Source of the DNA: Pelecanus crispus
Lineage: Eukaryota > Chordata > Aves > Pelecaniformes > Pelecanidae
Reading direction: 5' to 3'
Assembly: GCF_030463565.1 (NCBI RefSeq)
Contig: NC_134654.1
Location: 17,376,202-17,440,201, forward strand
DNA length: 64,000 nucleotides
Shown here: piece after piece, positions 1 through 16,372 of the stretch
Layout: each line of letters starts with the position of its first letter
How positions within the stretch are numbered: position 1 is the stretch's first letter
Made by a program: the position numbers and the translations under genes
Notes under the pieces: generated by a model
What the model was told of the DNA's origin: nothing
The model's input: the letters and a program-made list of their open reading frames with translations, nothing else
Databases searched by the model: none

Positions 1-2669
1 CAGACTTTTCCATTTGTGTTGGAGGATTATTTAATGGCTTGTGCAAAAAAAAAGCACTCCCAGCCTACCTGCCTGTCCTGGCTTGGACCCTCAAAGGCTC
101 AAGACCTTGACTTTTGCTTTTTGGAGACAGTTTGTGTTCAAGCAAAGAGAGGTGAATGCCATCCCCATAGGCTCAGCCTCTAGTCCTCGATTTAATGGGT
201 GTAGATGCAGGCTTTCTTCCCACCCAGCTGCAGGCATTTAGTGTGGGGGGGACTAATGCAGCTGAAGCCCTTTGGCTTCTTGTGCTGCCTGGAGAGGAGA
301 GCAGAGCCCCTGGTGACAGGGACAGTAAGACGAGTCCCCCATCTCTCTCCACTGACTATAGAGGGAGCTGCATGACCAGCTTAGAGCAGAGAGCTTATTT
401 CCACAAGGCTGAAGCCAGGGGATATGAAGCCTCTTCCTGCTGCCTGGAGTCCCACTGAGAAGTTGGGGTGCAGGAGGCAGCCGGGGTAAAACCCACATTA
501 GGTGTCAGAGGCTGAGGACAGGCTCGCTGCCACCAGCATACTGGTGTCCCACGGGCCATGTTCCAGTGTAGGACAGGAAGATCAGCCTGTCCATGGTCAT
601 CTCTGCAGGCTTCAGTTGTGGTCAGCATCCCTCCAGTCTCCCAGCCTCGGAGATGTCCCTTGCCGCCACGGTCCCCAATCCACAGCTAAGTGGGGTTAGG
701 CAAGCTCAGAGCTAACACATCTCAAAGGCATAGGGATGGCCTGGCTGAAACTCCTAAACCAGGGCTCCCTGGAGCAGCATGGCCACCAGTGGTGGTTCCT
801 GGCAGGGCTCCTGTCCCCAGCCTTTCCCTGTCCATAGACAGTATCCCAGCTGGGTGGATCCCACAGGCTCCCTCCCATCACTGCAGGGACCCTGTCACTG
901 CCGGGCATCAATGCAGGAGATCTACCCTTGGTGTCCACTTTAGGAGGAGGTGCAGTGCATCCTAAGAGAGATGCTCCTCTCCCAGGAGCAACTTCACATT
1001 GATGCCCATCTCTAGCACAGCTCATTTGTGGTTTCACAAGGTAAAGACCAAGGCAATACTTTCTATGAATTCCCCCCAGGGAGTTGTCTTTAATTATCAA
1101 TCTTCCTTCCCTTCCTTTTCTCATTTTCTTCCTCTTTGAAGACCAGCTGGAGCTACCGTTCAGATGAAAGATGAGCCAACTTGTAGTGCTGGCAGGGCTT
1201 GGATCGAGTTCTTGTATCAAGGCTTGGTCACCTCTGAGAAATCACATTGCTGGATAAAGTCCAAACTTTCAAGGCATTGATCTGCCAAACACAGATTTTA
1301 TTTTCTCCATAGGGCATGTTCTTCCACTGCTGCGAGAACAATTTTCTAGCTGTATTTCTATACTGCATTTGTTAGTGGCTATGCCTCAATCACCCCCTTC
1401 CCCAAGGCGCCATAATTCTTTATATTGATATTATCCTAAGTGCTGAGCACTGATTTATGGTTTCTACATATAAAACTTGTCATCAGCAACCCCCAGGCAC
1501 ACACAAACCAGTCAGAGAAAGTTTATAGAAATGCAGCTTTAAGCTGTCCCACGCACACGGGTCGCTGCATGGAAGTGTCCTGGGGCAGCGCAGAAGGCTT
1601 GAGTGCCACTGCCACCAAGTGCCGCCACCTCCATGGCACCTCCACAGCCCAGGGCAGAGCTGCTCCATTCGCCCGCTTGGGCTGGAAGGGTCCCAAAGCA
1701 AAGGGACATGATTATTACAGAAACTTTTAAACGGTTGTGAGTTTGTAGTGTGAAAACATGGAAACGCTTTTTTTTTTTTTTTAATGAAGACTTGAGCTCT
1801 ATGCTACACATCTACCTGGCCATGCCAGGTTTTAAACATCCACGATTTTAATGACATGTGAGCAGCTATGTCAAATTAAGTAGCCGTTTCTGTGTGAGCC
1901 AGAGTGGGAAGAGTTTGCTGCATCGCAGCAGTGGAATATTCCTGTGGCAAACCCAGCAATCAAGACGCTTTCTAATTGTTTCAAGCCAGATGGGGATCCA
2001 TGTGCCAGCCTTCATCCTACTCTCCCTTCCACGTGTGCCTTCCAGTTCCAAGGACTTTCTAATTAAGTCTGATCTATGTGAGCCATCACCGAGGAACAAC
2101 CCAAATCTCAGAGCCATATATAGGCCTTTTTCCCAGACCCATTACCTCCGTGGTGTGCATGGAGATCACACTGGGGCACACATTTAGGGACCACTAATAT
2201 CATGTTCCAGTTTCATGTTTGTAGCCACTGGTGATCTGAAGCACTTGTACTTCTTGCTCCTCTGCATATCTCCCTCTGAAAATCCTCCAGTATTAGTGTT
2301 AATTCTCCATTTCAGTGCAAATTAACTGGGACAAGGGTAAAATCCTGCTGTCTGGTCTTCCCAGAAATTCATCGGTGACTTTCTCCTCTCTCTGACTTAT
2401 GATCAGGGCCACCTCCCAGCATACAGCAGCATTTAAACAGATGTTTGCTTTCAGTGGAATGTATTTTAGGCAGTCTGGGATTGAAAGCTGGATGTTCAGA
2501 GCAAGCACTGGGGACTGGTAGGAGATGCCCCCCCCCGGGGGCTGGCAGAGCTCAAGGGGCATTGCCGTGGACAAGGAGGCTCTGCCATCCACATCCCAGA
2601 TGAAGTACACATACCAGGTGTCTTTGGTCTGCTACAGTCTCCAGATCTTGGCTTAGAAGATTATTAACC

Positions 2670-2688
2670 AAAAAAAAAAAAAAAAAAA
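2670..2688. repeat. A19 homopolymer
   Basis: An uninterrupted run of 19 A continuing into an A-rich stretch to about 2720 in the NTN1 intron. No recognisable retroposed sequence lies immediately upstream. Confidence 0.8.
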
Positions 2689-5600
2689 TTAAGAAAAAAG
2701 AGAGGAAAAAAAGAAGATAGATAAAGAGGTCGGTTTGTACCTGGTGATAAGATCAGAGCAAAATCACCTCCATGCCAAAAATTTCCTTAAGCTGCAGCTG
2801 TCTTCAAACTCCAGGGAAGTCAATAATTTCACATATTGCTCCCACCCAGGCACATTTTGCTGCACAGTTCGACTCCCCTGCAAGCCTGGACTCTCCCGAT
2901 GGGCTGGGCAGATGCTGTGCACCCCAGCCCCACAGCAGTGCTGAGGGAGGAGGTTGCTTCTTAGCCTGAGCCATCCATTCTCCTCCAAAAGCCATTTCAG
3001 CACTTCCAGAGCCCTTTTCAGAAAAGCTCCCCTCTCTTCTAGGAGTACCTTTTGGACTTTGCCAAACCAGTAGAGCCTAACTTGCATTTAAAGGAAAATT
3101 TGAAACAGACCCAGTTTAGGGAAAGGGAGATGTGGAAGAGGCTTTTGACATATCTTCAAAGAGGCTGGGAAGACATCTGGATGTAAACAAGAAAGCATCT
3201 CCCTGGTCGGGGGCCTGACCTGCAGCACAAACCCCGGAGCACAGCTCTGATGTGTCTGCTCAGCATCCCTAACCCCGTTGAGAGCACCCGCTCCGGCGGG
3301 ACATGCGCCCGGGGCCCCAGTGATGCCCTATGTGCCGTGCTCCCGCGGATGCTCTCTCGCAAAAGCACCCACCAGTTGCTTCTTCTACCCAAATGAGTAA
3401 AACCGGGATCCAAAGCACCATCTCCAGCACTAAGGACAACAGGTGAGCTGGTTTAGAGATGCATCTCTGCTGCAATGGGAGACCTTCATCACTTTTAGCA
3501 TGGGAGGGAGGAACAGCCCCATGAAAGGATGACCTGAAAAAGCACACAAAGAGCCCCCAGAAAGGGTAAAAGCTGTGGCAGAAACTGCCAGCACTGCGTA
3601 GGGCTTGCAGAGGTCGGGGGAGATGCTCTGTTGACTCCAGGGAGCAAAGATGCGCGATGGACAAGGCTCAGCCAGAGACCCTCTGAAGGACCTTGAGCTC
3701 TCCATTGCAGCCTAGAAACCTTTCCCCCAGCACTTTTCAGAGGGGAGATACAGCTCACAGCTGAGTCCCAAATCCATGTTAGACATTTGGATGATCTACC
3801 TTATTAGTAAAATCTAGACAATGTTGATTCTCTGACAGAAGCGCTGCATTTCTGAAAAATCCCATCCTTGCAATGATGGTGCCTGAGAGGAGTTTTACTG
3901 GCTAAATTTGGGGCCAACCACATTCAAAACTGTTTGGGTTTGGTGTTTCAGCAGAAATACATCCATAAGCAATCCTGAAGGGCAGGCTTGGACCGTGGTA
4001 TTTCAGAAGTGGCAGGGTATGACACAATAGAGGGGAATTTGCACCTTATTAAAAAAAAAACCCAAACCCAAAACAGACTAAAACTCAGTTCTCCATCACA
4101 AGTCTCAGACTAAGAACAAAAGTTGCTAAATTCATTTGCATAGCCAGACCTTTGCATATCTCCAAGACAGAGGAAAGAAAAGGAATAATTCGGCTTCCTC
4201 ATAAATATTTTCAAACTGTTGAGATAATTTCCTGCTTCAGATCAGTTCTCAAGAGTGAAAAGTCTTGCAGGTCTCAGGTCCTGAACATTAAAACAAAGTT
4301 CAGTCCTGCTCACCAATGTGCCCTGTTCTGATTTTAAGCATACTAAAATGAAAAAGCTTTTTTCTCAAAGAGATGTTTTCCAGTTAAACGTACACTTCTC
4401 AGAGCATCACAAATCAGTGGCCTGGATTTGTACCGCAGCAGCGCTCAATTTTTCTTGGGTGCTTGGGGTGTTGGGGGGGCTCTCCCCCCTGTGGATGCTT
4501 TAGTGTCTGGTAAGGGCTATGCACACCAAAGGGATACCCCTCTGCTGAGCTTTTTCTAAGGTTTCTACCTCATCTACCCACCTAACTCATTATGTGAGGC
4601 TTGTGGCAACCTCAGTATCTCTGAGACTTTTGCTCCACTGCCAGATTTGACTGAAATATTATTAGTGAGAGAATATGCTTGTAGGAACCTAATTTCCTCA
4701 GGAGCCAGGCTAAAAATGCATCGGGGGAGAAAACATTTTCTGCCTTTTTCCCCCTCAATAGGAATATTTTCCAACCTCCTCTTTCTCGTGAAATGTCTCC
4801 TATGAGAGCACGTTGAGCCTTATTTTGCTTTAGAGTTGCAAGGACACCGTGACCAGGGACTGTGCCCCACCAAGCTGCTCTCTGCCTGGCCAGAGCTGCC
4901 CTGAGAGGTCTTTGACCAGACTTGACATTTTTCAATGGAAAAATAAAAGGGATGACATACTCCATGACAAAACCCAAGTCCTGCCAGCAAAGCGGGGAGA
5001 AGGAAGCCCCAATGCTTCATCCTTGTGTGTCTCAGCATCCCTGTCACTCTCCCTGGTGGCTTCTCCGGCTCCACTGCAATCACCCGAAAGGTGGAGCCCC
5101 AAGATGACAGGGGAATTTTTAACAATTTTCTAACAAGAGGATTTTCAAGCATTTTGGAAAGTGCTGCTATAATTGTCTTATTGTCTGTATCACTAATGCC
5201 TGCCCATAGCATGCCTGCCCAAAAAGTGGATTTATTATCGTCATTCAAAGCCCCCTCTGGATTAGCGGCGACTCCTGCTCAGTGGAGGCATTGTGGACCC
5301 TGTCTGTTACTTGTTACGCAGAAGACAAAGACAAGGTCTAATCTGTGAAATTTGGCCCAAACCGCAGGGCACCAAAGCCCTTGGCTTCCCCAAGTGCCAG
5401 TTCAGGAGGAAGAAATGGAGAGCCCTGAGAAGTGGCGCAGGAGGAGGGACACTGTGAAACGCCAAGAGATTATTTGGCTTTGCCTGATAAAAGGGGGAAT
5501 TCATTTTCTGCTGGCAAGAAAACTTTAAATCTCCGAGAGAATGTGCTGAGGGACATTGTACATGAACATGATCCTTTGGAGAACTAAATCCAGTTTACAA

Positions 5601-7509
5601 TATCTCAGACAAGCTGACAATCTCATTGCAAAGCAGTTAACAGTTATTATTTAAAACCATTATTAGTATTCAGAGTTAACACAGAGACATTTCAACCTCT
5701 GCTTCTGGTTAGTAAACTAGCTGGGGCTAGACTGGGCAGGTACACATTAAATACCACAGTTTCTCTTCCCTGTGACATAAATCTGTGGGATTTGCAGGAC
5801 ATGCTGCCCATGGTGGAGGTGCTCTGCCATTAAATATGGTCTCGCCCATCCCTGCAGGATCCATCCACAGAGCCAGCATAAACCTCTCTGCACCAGTCAG
5901 GTGCACAGGTATCAGATCATGTCTCCTCGCCCACAGACAACTAACCAGGGTAGGCCTCCAAAGGAAGGAGCACAGCTTGTTTTGAATTGTTTCTCCAAAT
6001 ACAGGACCCAAAGCAAACCTGCTAAAAACAGCCTGCCCAGGTCAGGTCTTTGGGACAGCTTCAAAGCTGGGTTCACCTTTGAGATGGATTACAGCTATGG
6101 GGGGACAACTGGACCCGCCGCAGGAGTTTCTCACACCTTGCATTCCCCGGGCAGATGTGTTCACTGGAACCAGGATTTAAAGTACCCAAGTTACTAAAGA
6201 CAGTGGAGCAGGAAAAAAAATAACTCTACAACTACAAAAAAGCTTGCTTAAGTAATGGTATCTGAACCGTCCCTCTAAATGCTAAAACATAAGGCTAAGT
6301 GAAATATGTTTACTGCATCAGGATGACATGGGCTGCACTATTGAAACAACAGGCAAATTTAAGTTGAGTTGTTCTGGTATTTTGCTGTTTAAAATATTGT
6401 TGGAATCAAAGCATCCACACAAGAAGCTTGATTTTGGTGCATTTTTTTCCAGCAGAAAGCTTCTGTAGCCACATTTTTTACTCCAGTTGGAGTCTTTGGA
6501 GGAAAGATGGAAAGCAACCAAAGGTAGGCAATTTTGGCCATGATTCTGGAAAAGCATTTAAAAGCATGGTTAAATATAAATGTGTACCTAAGGCACATTG
6601 GCTACATGGGACTTAAATTTGTACTTAAAACTGAGCGTGATTTCCTGAAGAAGGTTCTTTCTTCATACAGGAACCTTCATCAATGACTATTGCAAATTAA
6701 GGTGTTTTTTTCCAGCTTAATGCATTGCTGTTTTATTGCTTAGTGCACGATGCAAGGTAAAGTGCTCACACTTTGGGCTTTTAAATCTGGGAGCCCTACG
6801 ACGTATATTATCATTGCAGATACAGTGTGACAAGAGGAAATCTGGACACCCCATGAAATCAAACCTTTTTCTGTTGTTCAGTCAAATGGATTTTTCACCA
6901 TTCTGAAAATCTCCCAAGGAAACAGCTTCCCCAAAAACAGGAAGATGCTAATTCTCAAAAAATGCAGGTCCTTTCAGGTACCTTCTCAAAAAAGGTCACA
7001 CTTGAAGAGAGCTAAGCCTGGATATTTATCCCTCTGTTTACCTTTCAACACATGTGGGTGTGGGAAGATTAGCAGCTGGGAATACCTCTGACCAAAATTC
7101 AGGGGTGGAAAAATATTTGCATTTTTGTCACACTATTTGTCAACCTTTGGTGGGCCAGAGACATCCCAGCAAGTTCAACCAATTTTCCAGGGCATTTTGC
7201 ATCCTTTCATGCATGGTCCTACAATTTGCTTTCAGGTATTTTTTAGTCCTAAACCAGCCAAATCTCAGCTGAAGCACAGAAATGCACCGTTGCCTATGCT
7301 CGAGCGGATGATGGTCTGCCTCAGCAGATTCATGCATGTAATAGTGGCTTGTCTTGGAAGCTTCAGACAGAGTTATAAAACTCTACGACAGACCGTTTTG
7401 CAATAGCATGCCCCCAGGGGAAATCTCTTCCTAACTGCAGGCAGTTAGTAGCTGGCTTGGAGTGCTTATATCCGTATATATATTAATCCCAGCTAATGTA
7501 ACTACAGAT

Positions 7510-8160
7510 GTTCTCATTCATAGGCCTATCTAATCCTGTTGGGCCTTTGCCATGGTGTCTCGTAGCATGAGTTCTACGAGTTAATTACGTGCAGTGCAAA
7601 GAAGCATTTCCTTTTATCATTGAAAAAGGTTGCCTTTTGAATGCATTGAATGTCCCTTTGTTCCTGTATTTTAAGGACCAGTGAAGAGGAGCACCTGTCT
7701 GACCTTCTCGGCGCTGTGCATTACTTGGCATCCCTCCATCGTCTCTTGGCAAGGCATTTCTAATCTTTTCCATCACCCTCAGATGGGTGTCTTTCCGTGC
7801 CTTTCACTCCAGTTTCCCAGCTGAGGACGTACTATTGATTTCTATAGTGTCATGATATTATATTCAGTGTCACTCTCTACCCCTTTCATAATACAACCTA
7901 CTATCTTGTTGCTCTTCTGAGCTCCATTGCAATCAGCCAGATGTTTCATTGACTCCTAGATCTTTTCCTGGAGTGGCTGCAGTTAATTGGGACCCTTCAG
8001 CGTGTATGAGCCATCCTTGTTCCCTCCTTCCAATTAGGCCTCCTTCTGTGCACTGTTTTTTGTCTTCTATCCCCTCACCCATTCGGCCAGTGTGGGTAGG
8101 TCTCGCAGAAGACCTACGTGGTCTCCTCACATCTGGACTAGACAAGCTGAAGGTGGCCAC
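7510..8160 (-). mobile_element. CR1-family LINE fossil (3' region), antisense to NTN1
   Basis: The plus strand shows, in the right order and spacing, degraded versions of antisense CR1 phrases. Examples are a GAGTTCTACGAGTTAATTA block (consensus type: GAGTTCCACAGGTTAACTA), GCAAAGAAGCATTTCCTTTT, the CCTTTGTTCCTGTATTTTAA block, CCATCGTCTCTTGGCAAG, and TTGACTCCTAGATCTTTTCC followed by GGAGTGGCTGCAGTTAAT. These match the amniote CR1 LINE family common in turtles and birds, from its 3' end at the left toward the reverse-transcriptase end at the right. It is about 650 bases, riddled with indels and stop codons, with no terminal octamer repeat visible. It is old and inactive. Confidence 0.7.
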
Positions 8161-9360
8161 CTAGAAATGCGGTTAGCTCCCTGCTTTTCAGGTCATGGTT
8201 ATTATATAAGAAAAATCAGCTTTTGTGGGCAGAGGCACCTCCATTGCTACCCTCATTCCCCATTAAAACCTCACCATATACCCCTGTTCCTTATTTCCTC
8301 CTCCACAGTCAGATTTTTAAGCACAAAATAACTGTTTTTCATTAGTAATTCCTGGTCATCTCTGCCACAGACTCTCATTGAAGATTTTTCTTAAAGACTT
8401 TCTGAAAGAACTAAATCATGAGAGTTATTTTCCTTCCCCCGATCCTGTGTGAACTGATGAAAGATGCCATTTTCTTGCACCAACGTCATTCCTGTTTGTT
8501 TCTCTCCCAACTCACTCACCGCACCATTGCATCCTCCTCTATGGAGTGATTCTTTTAAGCAAGGCATGAGGATACAGAGGATAAATCAGCTGCTATCCCC
8601 CTTATTACCTCCAATGATGGCCCAGGCACTCTCCTGATCAGTGAGGTTTTCTCAGCACTGGTGCCTCATGGTCTCTGTTCTGCTCAGTGCAGAGGACTGC
8701 TGATATTATGCATTGTGGTGGGTGACAGAAAAATGCTTGCAGCCAGGAAAGTCCGGGCATGAAAACATGTTTTGTGCATCAAAGGTGCCTATCAGAAAAG
8801 CAGTGAGGATGCCAAACAGCACCAATCACACCCCCTTTGCGACTTTAGTGCAGTCTTTCCTCAACTTGGGGTTACAACCCAAAGGAATTTGAACTGTACT
8901 GGAAAAATCAGCATTAACCACCAGCAGCCCAGCTACTCTATAGCTGGGGAAGGAGAAGAGCCTGTAATTGCTGGCTGCAAGTGTTTGCACTGGCTGGGGA
9001 ACTGCAAATTGCCTTTAATTGCTCCTAATTGCTGGCACTGGTTCAGTTCCTCCGGGACAGGGACTGCAAATGTGCATTTGCAGACACTGCTTAGACCACC
9101 TCCTGTCTCCCTGGGCTGGGAGGGTTGAGTTGCTGCTGATTTGGAGAGTTTTCTGGAAGATAGAAAAGTCAAAATGGGGTCAGGTGTTCAAGGAGCTGGA
9201 GTGCTGCTGCCCAAGGCACTCGTCCCAGACTTGCAGGGCCCTGTGCTGCAATAAAGAGTTGGGGACCTGTGGCAGAAAGTACATCCCTACACCCAAAGAG
9301 GATTTACCCCACGGTGTGTCGGAGTTATCAGCTGTCAGCCAGGGGTTTCTCCTGGTGACG

Positions 9361-9475
9361 TCCTGGACCAATGGCTGGCGATTCCCAGCTCCTCTGCCAT
9401 GTGTCTCCTCTGTAACCTTGGGCACATCACGTGTGCCCATGGGGACATGGCTAGCGCCTGTACCTCAGATCCCTC
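9361..9475 (-). mobile_element. MIR-like SINE fossil, antisense
   Basis: The plus strand reads ATTCCCAGCTCCTCTGCCAT, CTCTGTAACCTTGGGCACAT and later CTGTACCTCAGATCCC. This is the antisense order of MIR: TCCCAGCTCTGCCAC, GTGTGACCTTGGGCAAGTCA, CTGTGCCTCAGTTTCC. The insert between the second and third blocks is slightly longer than expected. No other function is evident. Confidence 0.55.
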
Positions 9476-12068
9476 TCAGGAGCCCAGCTTGGGGAGAGAG
9501 TAGACAACCTCAGACAGATATGGCTGTAAAAATAACCACGGCAGCTTTGGACAAGCTGTGCCGAGGCATTACCTCATGAGGGAAGGAAGCAGCAGCATCA
9601 CTATTTATTTATGTGGTATCCAAAAGAGCACTCTCTGCTCTGCAGCCCATCCTCCAAGAGCCTCATTCTGTAAATTTTACTCATCATGAAGGTTTTTTTT
9701 TCCTTTTTTCCTCTTTTTTGTTTTTTTTTTCCCCTCTCTCATCCAAGCAGTCCCACTCAAATCAGTGCACTCCGTTCACATGGGGGAGGATTACTCACAG
9801 GATGGGGGTTTGCAGGCAATGCCTGAAACCAGCAAGCGCAGCCCCAGAGGGGATGCCTGAAACATGAAGCATGTTCCTCCCCATCCTCCTGCCCTTTGCC
9901 TCTTCTTGTGTAACCCTTCCCTGATTTGCTTATTTTTGTATTAACTCCTGCCTCTCTGCTCTTCTTTAACTTTTCTGTCCTCTTCCTTCTTCAGAATCTT
10001 GCTTAATGTATTTTTATTTCCTCTCCCCCAGCAATATTGAAGCCATCCCTTGGGGCTGTGGTGTGCACATTTCCCCACCTAAACATCTCTCTGCTCTCTG
10101 CGCACATCACCAGCCACACCGGTTTAATGTTAAAACTTTTCTAGTCAAAACTGGATACAAAAGCAAGCTTTCTGCTATGGGCAGGTTTGCAAGCACCTGG
10201 TTCCCAGAGGCAGTTCAAGGCAGCAGGGAGAGTAGGACTTTTAATAAAAAACCCCAAATCAGAAGTGTTAGGGAAGGAGGAGAAAAGAAGCAAAAGCTTT
10301 GGGGTGGTTTTTTTTGTTTAACTCCCATGTGAAAAATCATCAGGTTTTGGCAAGGCTCAGTCTCCTCCTGTCCAGCATCCAGCACTGGCAGAGCCAGGGG
10401 ATGGTGGCAGTTTGCTTGTGCTTTGGGGTGGGCTGTATGGGGATGGTATGCCCTGTGCAGGGACATGGGGACATCCCAGTACAGGGGGGCTCCAGACACC
10501 ATCCAAACCCTGCTGGGAGGGGAACCAGCCTGGGAGCGGCTGCCCAGTAAAGGTCAAAGTGGGGGCTGCTGGTGCAGGGAGCAGGATGGTGCTGGAGCAG
10601 GTTGGAGGGAAGCTCCAGCCAAACACCAAAACTTGGACACTCAACACAAACGAATGCAGGATGTGATCTGTCATCCCCAAATGAGGCAGATTTAGGGTGT
10701 CTCAGAGCCAGGGGGGTGCAAGACAAACCAAGAAGCATTCTACGGTCCAGCACAAACCCTCATGGGAGTGATATGCTCAATTTGGGGGATCTGGGGCTGT
10801 TTGAAAGCCAAGCCCAGACACTGGAGCCCGTAGAGACACTTGCACTGGTCCTGATCCTCCAGGTTTTGGACAGTGGAGCAGGTTTTCTCCCAAAACCTCT
10901 TTCTGGCAAACAGCTCCTCTGAGGGGCAGAAAGAGAGCAGGATCAGCGCTCCCCAGGGAGGGTTTTGGCTGGCTCCTTCCCGAGGATGCTGCACAAGAAA
11001 AGGAAAGCTTTCCTGCCTTTCCCTGCCACCGCTCAGCAGGGGCAGACCACAGTCTGGCACGGCGCTTACAGCTCTTAGAAATCAGGGCTGTTAACAAATG
11101 TGCAAGGCCATAATCCTTTTGCAGCAGTGATGATAACAAGCCCCAATGCCTTTTTTTTTTCCATCTTTTTTTTTTTTTATTTTAACAAACAGCTGCGCCG
11201 GTAAGTCCCACTGTGGGAAATGAGATGGTGAATGATTTCAAGTGCAGTATTTACATCCCCTGCCAAACCCTTCACATCTGCCCAGCTCTGCCATCAAGCC
11301 TCCATCCATCTGGCCAGGAACAGCAGGTCCTCCAGCCTGCCTGCATCGCACAAGGGCATTTCCTTCCTGCGCCTGCAGTGCCAGCTGCCAGGGATGCTGC
11401 TCAGTAGGGAAGGGCTTGAGTGAAAGCACTGAAAGGAGGGTGGGGTTTTTTTGTAGTGCACGTGAAATGAATTCCCAACATCTCTGAAAGCAGTTGCTTC
11501 CTGCCTGAGATCTCATGTGCTGAAGGGGTGATGAAATGCTCCTTGATTTTGTACCTTTTCCTTACAGCCCTGCCACTGATCCAAGGAGCCCAAGGGAGTT
11601 TGAAGCCAGCTGGGGTGGGGGCAGTGGGTGCTGTGGCTCCCGGAGTCCTCTAGCAGTGCTGCCTTGCTTGCTCCCCTTCTCTTCAAGTCCTGCAAACTCT
11701 TGATCACAGCACCCATGGGATGAGGCAGTTGCAGTGTCCATGGGTGGGTATCCTTGAGTGGGGACATCCCACGCTGCCTCCCCAGGTCTGTAGAGCACTC
11801 ATTGCCCTGGGCAAGATGCCCTGGCTGCAGTTCCATCTCTGCAGCAGGACCAGCTGTGGCTGGGCCATCTGCTCTCCAGTGCTAACCCCTCTGCACCCAA
11901 GCGATGGCCACGTGCACCTCATCTGCCAAATGCCACCTCTGTTTCAGGTCAGTGCGGTCGCTGGCTGGACTGGATGTTTGCTGGAGGTCCAGCGCCAGCT
12001 GTGGAGAAGGTGGAGCCATGCTGTGAGAGCTGCCAGCAGCCTGCAGCGCTTGCCTCACTCCCCGCTGA

Positions 12069-15551
<3,483 letters not shown>

Positions 15552-15605
15552 AGATCCCAGCTGCTCCCCCCACCACTGCCACGAGCAGTACAGAGGAACC
15601 TGCAG
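15552..15605 (+). CDS. NTN1: Netrin-1, Pro/Thr/Ser-rich linker exon
   Basis: This 54-base exon codes for the flexible linker between the EGF stalk and the C-terminal NTR domain. It completes the Lys codon from the previous exon and reads KIPAAPPTTATSSTEEPA, then one base of the next Asp codon. Human netrin-1 has a closely similar Ile-Pro/Thr/Ser-rich linker at this place. The acceptor AG is at 15550-15551 after a T/C-rich stretch, and the donor is GTATGT at 15606. Both ends are phase 1, so skipping this exon would remove 18 residues without a frameshift. The Thr/Ser content suggests possible O-glycosylation; that is inference. The exon is too short to find from coding length alone and was identified by family match and splice phase. 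Confidence 0.92.
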
Positions 15606-16091
15606 GTATGTTGTCTTTTCTTTTAAAGTATCTTGATGGTAAATGTCTTTTGAGCAATCATCTGCCTGGCATGAAATTGCATTAAATTAATACATAAGTT
15701 CTGTTGTTTGTACTGGGACAAGTGGTTTCCTTTTAGGCCCAAAATGTCCAAGTGTTTGAAACAAGTGTGCAGCTTCCCAAGAGATGGGTGTTGCTAGGAT
15801 CACATGCAGTGTAGGAAAGATGCAGAAAGATTTTCCCAGAGGTGGCTAAATCTATAAGCACACAGGGGTTACCCAAAGTGGGACCAATGTTTGATGGAAA
15901 AGAGGTGAGGACTCAAGACTACTGGTTGATTATTAAAGTGCAGTGGTTACCTACTCAAGTAGAAGAGCCCTAAGAGGGTAAGAGAACAGTCCAGCTGAGT
16001 TTTTCTGGTGGAGGAGGACTAGAGAACCAAAAATCCCCCAAAAGAGAACAAAAAACCTAAGTGTTTCTTACTGCTGCATATGAGCATTTCC

Positions 16092-16110
16092 TTTTTTTTT
16101 TTTTTTTTTT
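16092..16110. repeat. T19 homopolymer
   Basis: An uninterrupted run of 19 T in the NTN1 intron. It is not placed before an exon, so it is not a splice-site tract of the annotated gene. It could be the tail of an antisense retroposed copy, but no target duplication or parent sequence is visible. Confidence 0.8.
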
Positions 16111-16320
16111 GCCTAGATCAGTGTATTTCTGGTGCTGAGCAATCTTAGGTGCTGATGTGACCTGTGTACATTAACAGCAATGTGTCTTATGTCCAGCTTG
16201 GTGGTCCTTGGGGTGGGACATGGCTGTGGTTAGTGGCAGTGCTGGGGATGGTTGTGCTCAGATGTGTCTCAAAGCCAGTGACTGTAGGAGCCAGGGAAAG
16301 TATCTTAGCTCAGAGCGGGA

Positions 16321-16372
16321 GGTCCTGCAGCAGCAGGTCCTGCAGTAAAAGGTCCTGCAGTAGCAGCTGCAG
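16321..16372. repeat. 15-base minisatellite, three units plus a partial
   Basis: GGTCCTGCAGCAGCA, GGTCCTGCAGTAAAA and GGTCCTGCAGTAGCA follow each other at 16321, 16336 and 16351, then a partial GCTGCAG. The shared core GGTCCTGCAG is identical in all three, which suggests fairly recent duplication. The open frame through it shows no family match. Confidence 0.85.

Noticed and set aside
9019-9579. A 186-codon open frame near the MIR-like fossil.
   Set aside because: It runs through a recognised repeat fossil and shows no protein family features.
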